Shown here: in pieces, positions 35,482 through 45,804 of the stretch
Layout: each line of letters opens with the position of its first letter
Position numbering within the stretch: position 1 is the first letter of the stretch
From: Neurospora tetrasperma FGSC 2508
Lineage: Eukaryota; Ascomycota; Sordariomycetes; Sordariales; Sordariaceae
Length of the DNA: 64,000 bases
Assembly (NCBI RefSeq): GCF_000213175.1
Contig: NW_009799099.1
Coordinates: 3,663,215-3,727,214, forward strand
Reading direction: 5' to 3'
Notes under the pieces: generated by a model
Seen by the model: the letters and a program-made list of their open reading frames with translations, nothing else
Told to the model about the DNA's origin: nothing
The model's database searches: none
Position numbers and translations under genes: made by a program

Positions 35482-35901
35482 ACGATACCACGAACAAATT
35501 AATTCAAGGAAGGAGGTTATACCAACAGGAGTTTACTAGACTACGGGATTTTATGATGACTTGATGAACAAATATTGATGGGTTTCAAAGGACAAGCCGT
35601 TTTTGCCCCTTTTTCTCATGAGCTCATGTGTATCGCTCGCTGATGGATAGTCGTCGCCGATGAATGAGTCTTCAGTAGATGCTAGTAACCTGTCGAAATC
35701 TCCGATAAAAGTTGTTTTCATGGCCAATTGCTATTCCCTTCCTGTAAATGCATAATCAAGTGTGGTGAACCATGCATGTTCCGTGAACGTTATCCTCATT
35801 TTAAAGTCGTATTCGCTGTAACCAGTCTAGTCTACCGGGTATGATCATGTCCAACCGAGAACTTCCATCTCATTATTCCCTATGCTCTATCCTGAACATT
35901 C
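35482..35901. other. Convergent 3' spacer
   Basis: 420 bp between the stops of eEF1B-gamma (plus) and the FCP1-like gene (minus). It is AT-richer than its surroundings, consistent with 3' UTRs and poly(A) signals. Nothing else is seen. Confidence 0.6.
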
Positions 35902-37794
35902 CTATTGAGCCGCAGCTGGAGTAGAAGCGAGAGCAACGCCCTCGTCTCCAGTTACAGCCCCGCTGCTATCCTCGCTGATGTTGAATGGCTTCACCCTGAT
36001 ATAAGTGCTGATGTCCGCCTGGTGGGCTAGAATGTTAAGATATTCACGCACCATCGGCAACACCTCCGGCTTCTCGTTCAAGTCCCCCACAAATTCCGGC
36101 AGCGTAATGCAGTTATACGGCTCGCTCCTCGCCTTCTCCGCACTGTCATCAATCAGCACCGTATTGCCCTGATTCCACGGCTCTCCCTCCGGGTTTGACG
36201 CCGCCACCGTCGGATCCTCCCACAGCATCGTCAACCGCTTGTAGCACTGCACCCGCGTGTTAAAGTCCGCCTGCGTCAGCCCGAACTTGTCCCGTGCCCA
36301 GATCGCCACCACTTTGCCCAACTGCTCCTCCGTCAACAGCTGTTGGCACATCATCTCCACGTTCTGCGGCCGGGCGCTGGACCAAATCACCACCTTGAAC
36401 GTGTCGATGCAGTATTTCAAAAAGTCCCTGGCAAAGGGCCGCTCGACGAATTTGGAGGGCCGCTTGCGGCTGGGCCGGTGCAAGAGCGTGCCGTTCAGGT
36501 CGATCACCACCAGAATCGGACGCGGCTGGGGGACCTCTCGAGCGAGGAAGGAGGCCCGTATCTTGTAGGCATGGCTGGGCTCGGGGACGCCGCCGGAGGC
36601 GCGCGAGGGAGGCACGATGGGGTCCCTGGCTTCTCGCGGGGTGCCTCCTTGCGGCGGGATGAAAGAGGATGAGGATGGTGAGGATGATGCGGGCATGGTG
36701 GTGGTGCGTTGGGCTTGGGCTAAGGCTTCGCGGGCTGCTGCTTCGCGGGCTTTGGCCTTCTTGTTGAGCTTGGGGGGATGAGAGGGTCTGGAGGTGGGCG
36801 GTATTTGCTGTTGCTGGCTATGGTGGTTGTTGATGTTATTGTTGTTGTTGTACTGTCCTCGTCTTCCTCGTGAGTAAGGTCCAGGACTCCTGGGTCGATA
36901 AAAGTCTGGGTGTGTGTTGTTGGTGTAGGTGTTGTTGTTGCTATTGCTGTATTGTCTTGCTCGTGAGTAGGGTCCGGGACTCCTGGAGCGATAGTAATCA
37001 GCGGGCTGAGGAACTTGGGGCCTGTTGTTGGTGTTGGTGTGGTAACTTCGTGTTCCTGCTCCCGAGTAGAACGGCGGCAGAGGTTGTTGCCAATGCGGTA
37101 TGGTCATTCCTGGGGCGAAGGCGGTGAGATGAGTAGGAGGGATGAAGCCATAGCCGATATTTGGGGGCGGCGCATATCCCATGCCATATTGCTCTTGCTG
37201 AGGAAAGTGCTGTTGGTTTTGGTATTGGTATTGTTGTTGTTGTTGCTGCTGCTGCTGCTGAACAAACTCCCCCTGCCATATTGGCGGGTAACCCGGCTGG
37301 TAGCCGAAGTGATTGGGATCCATTTGGTCCACTGTTTGCCGTGTTTGTGCCTTAAGATTGTCTTGAGGCTGTTGCTGTTGTTGTGGTTTGTTTTGGTGTT
37401 GTTGACCCAACCTTTGACACCTCCTTTGCTCCTGCTTTTCGTTCTCGTTTTTGCTGTCCCTTTGAACCTTTCCAGTGGAAGCCACTCTGTCCTGTTCTCC
37501 CACCGTCTGGTGAGACGGTTCTGAGGGGCCTGGTAATGTCTCGTTGACTTGAGCGGTTCCCTTCTTAGCCAGGTGTTGTACGCCAAACGCAGAGCACAGT
37601 TTATCCGCCTCAAAACTGTCTTCAGCCGTATGAATGCACCTCGTCGAAGGTTGGCTGGCCAAGAACGGTTTAAATGTGTTGAAATATTTATTGCGAGGCA
37701 AGTAAGGCAATAATGGTGTAGTTGGCAATAGCTGCCAGTCCTTTGTGAGACGGAAGCGACCTGGTGTGTTGAATATTCGTAATTTGTTCATCAT
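35902..37794 (-). CDS. FCP1/NIF-domain (HAD) protein with a long disordered N-terminus
   Basis: An uninterrupted frame of 630 residues from the first ATG at 37794; a second ATG follows at once. Residues about 150-410 are low-complexity (Gln, Asn, Tyr, Pro), including a Q run encoded near 37230-37260. From about 425 there is an FCP1-homology HAD domain: ILVVIDLNGTLLHRP, then FKVVIWSSARPQNV, then NTVLIDDSAEKA and the terminal NCITLPEF region. The catalytic DxDGT box reads DLNGT: the nucleophile D432 is kept but the general-acid Asp is Asn434. The N-terminal 60 residues are basic and hydrophobic and end near RCIHTAED, which could be a mitochondrial presequence. A later start (MDPNHFGYQ, near 37323) is also possible. 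Function is unknown. Confidence 0.85.
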   Translation of the reverse strand: MMNKLRIFNTPGRFRLTKDWQLLPTTPLLPYLPRNKYFNTFKPFLASQPSTRCIHTAEDSFEADKLCSAFGVQHLAKKGTAQVNETLPGPSEPSHQTVGEQDRVASTGKVQRDSKNENEKQEQRRCQRLGQQHQNKPQQQQQPQDNLKAQTRQTVDQMDPNHFGYQPGYPPIWQGEFVQQQQQQQQQQYQYQNQQHFPQQEQYGMGYAPPPNIGYGFIPPTHLTAFAPGMTIPHWQQPLPPFYSGAGTRSYHTNTNNRPQVPQPADYYRSRSPGPYSRARQYSNSNNNTYTNNTHPDFYRPRSPGPYSRGRRGQYNNNNNINNHHSQQQQIPPTSRPSHPPKLNKKAKAREAAAREALAQAQRTTTMPASSSPSSSSFIPPQGGTPREARDPIVPPSRASGGVPEPSHAYKIRASFLAREVPQPRPILVVIDLNGTLLHRPSRKRPSKFVERPFARDFLKYCIDTFKVVIWSSARPQNVEMMCQQLLTEEQLGKVVAIWARDKFGLTQADFNTRVQCYKRLTMLWEDPTVAASNPEGEPWNQGNTVLIDDSAEKARSEPYNCITLPEFVGDLNEKPEVLPMVREYLNILAHQADISTYIRVKPFNISEDSSGAVTGDEGVALASTPAAAQ

Positions 37795-38318
37795 CCTTGA
37801 GATGAAAAGACGAGGCCGGTGCAAAAGGTGCCGCTACGGACCACTTGGCTCCAATGTGCTTGGAGTCGATCCGGCTCGCATTCAGCTGTAGGCCACAGTT
37901 GTTGAGGAAGATGTGCGGTAATAAATATCCAATAAGCCGTGTTCCTGGACCTCCAAACGACTCAGTGAGATGTTGCACTTTTCTAAGCAGTGATGTTGTA
38001 CGCCCGTTTGCGGCCTCTGTGCTTTTCAGGGAACGGGCAAAATATCGGTTAGGATTTGAGCCAATCATACGCCGAGAAAACCCGTTAAAGCGGGGCAATG
38101 TAGCTTTACTCGCAGGCGGCAGAACTTTCAACGCCAATTCGACAACCAACTACACATATCCATGTGACTTCACTCATACCTTTTCTTCACCCGCTGCTGT
38201 TTGTTCCCTCGTAAAAGGGCCACCGTCTCATATCAAACGCACAACGAAGTTGTCACCGCAACCAGAGACAGGAAAGAACTTATAAAGGACGAAATTTTGG
38301 TCCCGAAAAGAGCAAGAA
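37795..38318. promoter_or_regulatory. Divergent promoter, FCP1-like / RRP36
   Basis: 524 bp between divergent start codons. The plus-strand frame 37845-38285 (146 codons) is open, but its product resembles nothing and it overlaps both expected 5' UTRs. Confidence 0.55.
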
Positions 38319-39394
38319 ATGCCGGCGGTTAAGCGAAAAGCTCCCCCTACGCTGGGTGCTAAGCTCCAGAGACGTGTTCGCCCGAGATTTGAAGCCGAGC
38401 CCGACTCGGATGTGGAGGGGAGCTCAGATGAGGCCCCTAGTGAGGAAGAAGGCGGTGGCTTTCACACAGGCAGCGACACCGAGGAGGAGGAGGATGGAGA
38501 GATTGAGGAGGGCAGTGAACCAGGCAGTGACGATGTAAGGGAATTGTTTATTTTCCTAAAGAACGGCAAAAAGACAATACTATCATTTCAAAAACTACGA
38601 CTAATGCCTAATAACAGGATTCCGACGCACCCTCAGAGCACGGCGGCGCCGGCATCGACGCCTCGCAGCTCTCATTCGGTGCTCTCGCCCGAGCCCAAGC
38701 CTCTCTCGGCGCACTGAAGAAAAAGAAGAAGAAGAAGGGCGGCGATGAGGACGCCTCCGATGACGAAGAGAAAGAAGAGCCCAACTGGAAGACCGAGATC
38801 GAAAAGGGCATGAAAGCCAAGGTCGAGAAGCACCACCGCACCAACAAGCACGCGCCCATCGAGATGACCTCTAGAAAACCCGTCTCTCGGCGTCGCGACT
38901 TTCTCGCCAACGAGCCCGTCAAGCCCAAATCCCGGGACCCACGCTTCGCGCCCCCCGGCATCGGCGGCAGCTCCGGTAAAGGCGTAGTAGACGAGATCAA
39001 GGCGCGCAAAGCCTACTCGTTCCTGGACGATTACCAGGAGGACGAGATGAAGCAGCTGCGGATGGCGATCAAGAAGACGAAAGATCCCAACGAAAAGGAG
39101 GAGCTGCAGCGGGCGCTCCTGTCGATGGAGAGCAAGAAGAAGGCACGCGCCCGCAAGGATAAGGAGCGCGAGCTGTTGTCGGAGCACAAGAAGAAGGAGA
39201 AGGAGCTCATCAAGCAGGGTAAGACGCCCTTCTACTTGAAGAAGTCAGAGCAGAAGAAGCAGCTGCTTGTGGAGCAGTTCGCGAGCATGAAGAAGAGCCA
39301 GGTCGATAAGGCGATTGAGCGCAAGAGGAAGAAGATTGCAGGCAAGGAGAAGAAGGCGTTGCCGTTGGCGAGACGGACGGCTGAGGATAGGTAA
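38319..39394 (+). CDS. rrp36: RRP36, rRNA biogenesis protein (90S/SSU processome)
   Basis: Two exons: 38319-38534 and 38618-39394, with an 83-bp intron (GTAAGG...ATAACAG, phase 0), giving 330 residues. Rrp36 is a nucleolar factor for early cleavages of 35S pre-rRNA in 40S subunit maturation. Residues 1-75 start basic and become a very acidic Ser/Glu/Asp tract. A Lys run (KKKKKKK) follows near 100. The conserved RRP36 (DUF947) domain occupies about 135-330: RKPVSRRRDFL, KSRDPRF, KARKAYSFLDDYQEDEM, then a highly charged helix ending in KKTPFYLKKSE-type text (here GKTPFYLKKSEQKKQL) and a basic tail. Unspliced, the upstream frame would end within the intron-proximal sequence. Confidence 0.95.
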
Positions 39395-39722
39395 AGGAAA
39401 GGGTGGATTATTGCTTGCATGAAACACTGGGAGTATGCTATAAATGGCTGCATTGGAGACATACCTAGGTATCATGGACTGATACATGAAGAAGGCGCGC
39501 AAAAGGTTGGGATGGTAATATTCACATCTATTGTACAAATCACCCCACAGGTGCGGGCTATGCGTTTTGAAGTGATCTTACTCGGTAGATTCCTTATAAC
39601 AGAAAACTTTCGGCCGAGATGTACAGGAAAGAAGAAAGAATCACTTGCAGAAACTCTGGTCTAACCCTCCAAATCTATCCCACCAGACTCACAGCCAGTG
39701 TAATATCATACATACACTTCAC
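39395..39722. other. Convergent 3' spacer, RRP36 / COQ8
   Basis: 328 bp holding both 3' UTRs. No other feature is seen. Confidence 0.6.
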
Positions 39723-41869
39723 TCATTTCTTCCCGAAATACTCCGTCTTCTCCAATGCCTTCTCAAACATCTCCCTACACCTGACCCTACTCCCCAGCCT
39801 CGCGCACAACAAAAACGCCCCACTGAGCTTCCTGTGCAAGCTATACGTCTCTTCCGGCGGCGGTGCCAGCCTTTCATGAATCATGACGGGGATCTGCGCC
39901 TTGACCCTCTCCGTAATCGTCTGATTTCTGAAATCATACACCTCCGGCGCACTCTGCAGGAACGGCTCAGCCAGTGTAACAACACTAGTAATATGCGCCT
40001 CCAGCATCGCTCTACTCTCATGACCCGTCAGATACCCCAGCTCTTCAGAAAGGGACTTGACCGCGGGGCGATCACCCCGCGACGCCGCTTCGAGCAGGCG
40101 GATATAGAGCGAGATGAACTCCTCTGGGTATTCTCGGCTAGCGCCAAAGTCGAGCAGCTCCAGCCGTTGTTTTTCGGGGTTGTACAAGAAGTTGGTCCAG
40201 TTGGGATCCGTCTGCATAAACTTGAATTCGGTGATCTCGCGCAGACAGAGGCGCAAGATCTGGGTGCCGATCCAGTCCTTTTGTTCCTGCGTGAAGTCCT
40301 TGACGCGCGTGACGCCCACGCCGTCCATCCACTCCATGGTAAGGACTTGCTTGCCTGAGGCTTCCGAGTAGATGTGCGGGACGGCGAAGACGGCGTCTTC
40401 TTGCCCATCCGCGGCAAGGAGTTCCCTGTAACGGGCGCCGCACTCGGCTTCCCTTAAGTAATCGCATTCCCACGCCAGCTCGGTGCGCGCATTGTCGATG
40501 GTCTTGTTCAGATACAGGCCTTTGGGGAGAAGCTTGGTGGCGGCCAGCAGGATGGCGAGGTTGTCGAGGTCCGAGTTGATGGAGTCACCCACGCCGGGGA
40601 ACTGAATCTTGACGGCGACGCGGGCGCCGTTGGACTTGAGCGTGGCGCGGTGGACTTGGCCAATGGAGGCGGCTGCGATGGGTTTCTCTTCGAACTCGTC
40701 GAACAGGGAGCGCCAGTCGGCGCCCAGGTTGGAGACCAAAACCCGGTCGCGCTGCCAAGCCGGCATGTAGTCGGCTCGATCTTGAACACGCTGGAAGACC
40801 TCCTGGATCGTGGGTGGGAGCATCTTGGAGTCTTGAATCGACATCATCTGCCCCAGCTTGAGGGCGGCGCCACGCATCCGGGAAAGACGGGAGACCAGCC
40901 GCTCGACGTTGCCCGGGCTGAGCATGACGGACCCGGAGCTGCCGCCGCCGATGGCTCGGCTGAAACCTTCGCCGATAGCGCCAGCCATCATTCCGGCGGC
41001 GAGACCGCCGTAGTTCCATAGTCTGCTGATGCGGGAGGCTGGGACCTTGGACTCGCGGAGTTCGTGGCGGGTAGAGGCTGGGAGAGGCGAGCCTGTGAGC
41101 TCGGCAACCAAGTCTGCGTCCTCTTGCGAAAGCTTAGTGGCCTTTGTCTCTTGTGGTGTGGGCTTTACGGCAGCCGGGGGAGGAGCTGGCGTGCTCGCCG
41201 GGGCTTCCGCGACCGGAGTCGGCTTCTCTTCCGGCTTGGGCTGTCTGGCCTCTTTAACGACCGTCTGGACCGATTCCTGTTCGACTGGTGGCTGAGTGAC
41301 CTTGACTTCCTCCTCCACCTTAACCTCAACCTCGGTCGTCTTAAGTTCCGGGACAACGGCAGGAACCGGCTCAGAGGTGATCTCAACTGCGGGAACGGTA
41401 GGCTCCTTGCTCAACTCCTCCAAAATCTTGGAACCCTTGTTCGTCATGAAGATGTTGCTGAGATCGACGCCAGCCTCTTCACTATTGGCCCCGTCCTTCA
41501 GGGCTGCCAGGTCGGCTGGTATCCCCGGTATTGTGCTCTTGACGCCGATTCTTGGTGGTCTGGGGAAGGGACTGGGCTGAGGAAGGGGTTTCCGGTCTGC
41601 CCATGGTGCAGGAGTGAACGGTTTGGATGTCGACTTTTGAGGCTCTGGCGTAGCGGCAGACACCCTGGCCTCGGATACCAGTGGTGATGGGGGAATCTTG
41701 GGCTGGGTAGCAACCGACGCTGAAGGCTGCTCAACCGGCACCTCTTCCTTCACCTGAATAGCCTCTTCAACCCGCGCCCCCTGTTCTGGTTGCTGACTCT
41801 GACTCTGAGCCACATCCTGCTGCCTCTGCTCCTGCTGTTGCGACTCCGGTGTCTGTTGTTGGTAATGTT

Positions 41870-41902
<33 letters not shown>

Positions 41903-42053
41903 TTCTCCCAAGATCCTTGGCTAGGTTGGCAATACTACTCGTCTTAGTGTATCTGTCGATCTGGCTGGCCCGGAGCGCAACGTGTTTGCCGGCAACGGAG
42001 CGGGAGGCATTAGCCACGGCAGCCAGGTCTACTAGCAAGTCGGCAAATCTCAT
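39723..42053 (-). CDS. coq8: COQ8 (ABC1/ADCK, UbiB family) mitochondrial atypical kinase
   Basis: One exon, 776 residues from the ATG at 42053. COQ8 supports ubiquinone synthesis by stabilising the CoQ synthome on the inner mitochondrial membrane through its ATPase activity. The first 50 residues (MRFADLLVDLAAVANASRS) can serve as a presequence. Then comes a long disordered insert with a Q run near 60-72 and many Pro/Glu/Val-rich repeats. The UbiB core begins near 345 (SRISRLWNYGGLAAGMM). It holds the KxGQ motif (K399-L-G-Q402), an AAAS alanine-rich loop (AAASIGQVHRA), VAVKIQFPGV with the catalytic Lys, the ECDYLREAEC acidic motif, and DFG at 635-637. The C-terminus is the family's RLGSRVRC region. 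The length is well above that of yeast Coq8 because of the N-terminal insert. Confidence 0.95.
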
Positions 42054-42774
42054 TTTGTGAATAGAATGTGACAGGACCAATGACGTAGTTGAAAAGAATT
42101 ACGAAAGGAAGGATGAGTGAGTTATTAGGCGGCGTATTATGGGACGAAAGGTTTCACTCTCAATCGCATCCTCTCATCCAATCCAGTGGAGCTACTTAGT
42201 GTAGATCGAGGCAATGACGGAGTGAGGGCTGAGTATGGAGAAATAAAGAGATTGGTAGTGGATGAAGTGCCGGAGATAGCGGACGATGGGCGCTAAAGTG
42301 ACTTGTAGTGACGAGCGAGGAAGACCGAAGGGACGCCGTTGCCGAAGTCGAGCCGCAAATTTTTGGAATCGGCTCGGCATCGTGAGAACGGTCCAGGGGC
42401 CCCTGCTAGCGTGGTAGCTTCCCGGAAACTTGGTAATGTAACCCTTACCCATTCTCATGTTCCTCTCATCTTTCATCGTCCACTCATCGCTTACAACTTG
42501 GGGCGTATACATTATGTACAATGTAAACTTGCACCTTGGAATACGGCCTACCTGGTTTCATTCCCAAGCATTCTGCTAGCCAATCCAATTCGTCCTAGAA
42601 CGACACACCGTCTAACCGGCTCAGTAGCCGTCATGTTTCTTCCAAGTACCTCTACCTAATTTCAAACTTCTATGTGTGACGCTCATGTCGTCTGGGTATC
42701 ATATTGCTTAAGAGAACTCGCTCCTCCGTTCATCCTTTCATCAGTCTATCCTTCCCCGCTCCCCCCTCATTTGT
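42054..42774. other. COQ8 upstream region and ESS2 3' UTR
   Basis: 721 bp between the COQ8 start (minus strand) and the stop of ESS2 (also minus). It holds the COQ8 promoter and no supportable ORF. Confidence 0.6.
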
Positions 42775-44160
42775 TTACTTCATCGGATTTCGCAAACCAG
42801 ATGTCTTGACTTTTGGCGTTGCAGCAGCCCTTGGTGTCCTTGTAATCTCACCACTAAACGGCGAGCTGGGAGTCCGACCTCCGGAGCTACCAATCTTGCT
42901 CCATAACCTTTGGGCAGCCGGCGTCAACCCACCCGAAACCCGAGGACTGCTCGGGAATTTCGGTACAGGCGTACGCTCCACCTTTCCAGTCAGTCCTAGC
43001 TTCGCTGACGTTCTCTTTGATTGTGATATCCGCTCCACCATACGATGATGTAGCGCCTCCTTCTTTCTTTGCTCCTGAAGGTGAAACGGGTTTGGCGTTG
43101 CATCACCTGGACCAAGATCGATCACCGGAAGTGGTGTTTTGGACGTTTTCCGCGGAGGTTCTGGTTCTTCGTCATCGACAAATGCGTAGCCGTTAATCCG
43201 TGGTGTCTCGCCACCTCCTCCGACGCTGGTCTCTGTATCGCAAGCACGTCGATTGCCCGCAATCGCATTCCTAACATCCGAGAGCGACGGTGATGAAGCC
43301 CTTGTTCGGTTATCTTCGGGAGGTACATAGGGTTGTGGGACTCTGGTGTTTTCGTAAATGATCCTCTTCGGCTCGGCTCGTGATTCTCTCTGCGCTCGCT
43401 CGGCCGGCGTCTCCAACACCCCGTCCACACCTTCGGGTGCGAACATCAGTTCGTTGTTTGGTTTTGCTTTCCAATGTGCCGGGGCAGCTGGTCGGTCGTC
43501 ATCCTTGCTCTTGATCGCTAGACGGTCCTTCTTGAAACCATCATCCACCAGACTCTTCCCGCTCTCGAGCAGCTTCTGTTCCACCTCCCGTTGCTTGAGT
43601 TGTTGCTTGGAAGGTAGCTTGTTTCCGTTCCACAGCCAAGCGTACTTTTCTGCCCTCTTCTGGTTTTGCTTATCCAGCAACTTGTAAAAACTCTCGTTGT
43701 CCTCGCTAGTGTATTTCGCCTGGAATGCGCCTAAGCTCATTTTCGTGTCCAGTTTGCTGTTTTCCTGCACTGTCCTCGAGGATACCGTACTCATGGGGGT
43801 ATCGCCGGCGTAGCCCATGGGCGTTTCTGAACCGGAGCCTGAGGGAGCTGAATGGAACGAGCGGCTGGGTGCTTGATGTCGTCCGGGAGTCATTGCTTGC
43901 TGCAGACGCTGGGTGGCGCTTGAAATCCATTCTGGGTCCTTTGATTCCAGCGCATCCAAATACTCTCGCTGTGATTCTGCTTGTTGTAGGCCCGGAAAGA
44001 AGTCGCGGGCAATAATGTGAGATAGAGCGTCGGTATAGCTGTCTTCATCGATGACTCTCTTTGGCCGTTTGATCTTTTTCGCAGGGGGTGGCGGTGGCAT
44101 CAACTCGGTGTCGGTCCTCTTGCGGACAAGCGCCGTCGACGTCGGCGGTTCAGAAGCCAT
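42775..44160 (-). CDS. ess2: ESS2 / DGCR14 (Es2) family nuclear protein
   Basis: One exon of 461 residues from the ATG at 44160 (MASEPPTSTALVRKRTD). An in-frame ATG 65 codons upstream gives an unconserved leader, so I prefer the internal start, which sits just before the family's KRVIDEDSYTDALSHIIARDFFPGL signature. ESS2 is a spliceosome C-complex associated protein. Other conserved blocks are LGAFQAKYTSEDNESFYKLLDKQNQKRAEKY with WLWNGNK, the KAKPNNELMFAPEG block, and RIIYENTRVPQP. The C-terminal GGLTPAAQRLWSKI and SGLRNP text is also typical of the family. It is divergent from the RING-finger gene. Confidence 0.93.
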   Translation of the reverse strand: MASEPPTSTALVRKRTDTELMPPPPPAKKIKRPKRVIDEDSYTDALSHIIARDFFPGLQQAESQREYLDALESKDPEWISSATQRLQQAMTPGRHQAPSRSFHSAPSGSGSETPMGYAGDTPMSTVSSRTVQENSKLDTKMSLGAFQAKYTSEDNESFYKLLDKQNQKRAEKYAWLWNGNKLPSKQQLKQREVEQKLLESGKSLVDDGFKKDRLAIKSKDDDRPAAPAHWKAKPNNELMFAPEGVDGVLETPAERAQRESRAEPKRIIYENTRVPQPYVPPEDNRTRASSPSLSDVRNAIAGNRRACDTETSVGGGGETPRINGYAFVDDEEPEPPRKTSKTPLPVIDLGPGDATPNPFHLQEQRKKEALHHRMVERISQSKRTSAKLGLTGKVERTPVPKFPSSPRVSGGLTPAAQRLWSKIGSSGGRTPSSPFSGEITRTPRAAATPKVKTSGLRNPMK

Positions 44161-45804
44161 GGTGAAGCGGCTGAAATCGATAGACTGAAGGGAGGAATTC
44201 ACCGACAAAGCGTCGGCCAGTTCGTGTCCCAGGCAGAGAGGGTGGTTGTACCTATGAAAGTAATGTCGTTCGTTGTCGTTAAATAGAGCGAGGTGTCGGT
44301 CGCGTGGTGTAATTATTTGGAGGCGACCATCATTCTTGGCTTGTGCTTTGAACAACTGTTAGCAGGTTGCCAAGACACACGCACCCGTCCTGATACAGTG
44401 TAGTACTGTCAGAATCACACAGTGTAAAAAGGGCTCCACTATGGACTAGAGGCCCCACTCACTGAGTTTACTACTGTGTACTATAATAAGTTCACCTTCC
44501 CATGTCATCGCGGACTCCAAAGGAACTCTCCCTTCTTTTTTTCCACTTTAAAGTTCTTTCGAGCTACTGTTTCCGGTTAAGGATTTCGTCCCTTGCCTTG
44601 AGACAAAAGCTATGGCAGATATGTCCCGTGAGATCCCTGTTGTTCTCGGGCAAGGATACTTCATTGTTGGGACCAGTGCCTCATCGTTGGTAGGTAGTTG
44701 ACATGTCTGGAACATGTGCAATATTCGACTTTCTTTCTGGGAGTATGGAAAGATGTTGATAACACAATGCCATGGCACTGTCGCGACCCCTGTTTACCTC
44801 GTCTTTTCGTCATGAAGGATGGTTGAGTTCTTACCTGCATCTCACGGCATCATTTGATGCAACGTCGTAATAGGGATGAGGTCGAACAGACGGGCATGTG
44901 AGACTCGTCGCATATCATCGTCTAGGATGACATGATGAAAGATTTCAGAAGGCTATCAAGATATCAAACCTTGAAGAATTATGCTTATCTATGTATAACA
45001 GCACGTGGGATGGTCTTCTTGACTTTTCGGATGCCTAGCAGTTCGGGCTGGCTTGATCATGCTGATGGTCTTGGTTTGTTTGATTGGCTGAGTCCGGGGT
45101 TTGTTGTGGTGGTTGCCGACCCAATTATGGACGACTGACCCAACCGTCCGTCCGTGAGCCTGCCTTGTGGTCTTGATCATGACAAAAGAAAGGAGGATTT
45201 CAGAGTCTTCCTCCTGTTTGTTGCCCGGTTTATGCACCTTCAAGCACACTATCTCATTGGTAGGGTGTGATGTAAACTGCAGTCAACCACAGATACACTC
45301 TCGACATACATTAGTACTCCTACTGTCATCTCCTCGGCTCTGAGCACTCTTCTTGTTGTCTTTTTTCCCATAACGAGGCAGTCGGCACGCCGAGGATCGC
45401 AGACCTTGACGTAAATTCGGTGTCACAAACCCGACACTTGAACTCATTCTGATACTTCCCATACTAACAGAGACAAGCCGGCTGCAAGAGAGAACATTGA
45501 AGGGAAACTAGGACATTGCCCGAGGTAAGAAAGACTACTTTTCTACTGAAAAGTGCTTTTCGTCCCCAAACACCTTCACGATTCGTCTTGTTAGCCACAA
45601 CAATCATCTTTGCGACATCGCGGTCCTGCCATTTTGCTTTATTTTCTTGTCGTCTTGTTGAGGTGATCTTGTTTCCCACCCTCTTCAGCCTCTTATGCGC
45701 GTGCCAACGCCCACCTCAGCGAGACATTCCAATATAGCCTTAACATCTGACCCCTGCCCCCAACCGGCCAACCTCATTTTGTTGGTGACAAACCGTTACA
45801 CCAA
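44161..45804. promoter_or_regulatory. Divergent intergenic region, ESS2 / RING protein
   Basis: 1.64 kb between divergent starts. It includes the ESS2 5' region and the upstream region of the RING gene. TGTAGTACTG-like and ACAGTGTA words near 44395-44480 echo the AGTGTAC words of the gene-poor blocks. No ORF is convincing. Confidence 0.55.

Noticed and set aside
42054-42080. Upstream TTG extension of COQ8
   Set aside because: No ATG supports it; the first ATG at 42053 begins a plausible presequence.
44161-44355. 65-codon upstream extension of ESS2 from an earlier ATG
   Set aside because: The leader is unconserved and lies in the expected 5' UTR; the internal ATG fits the family N-terminus.
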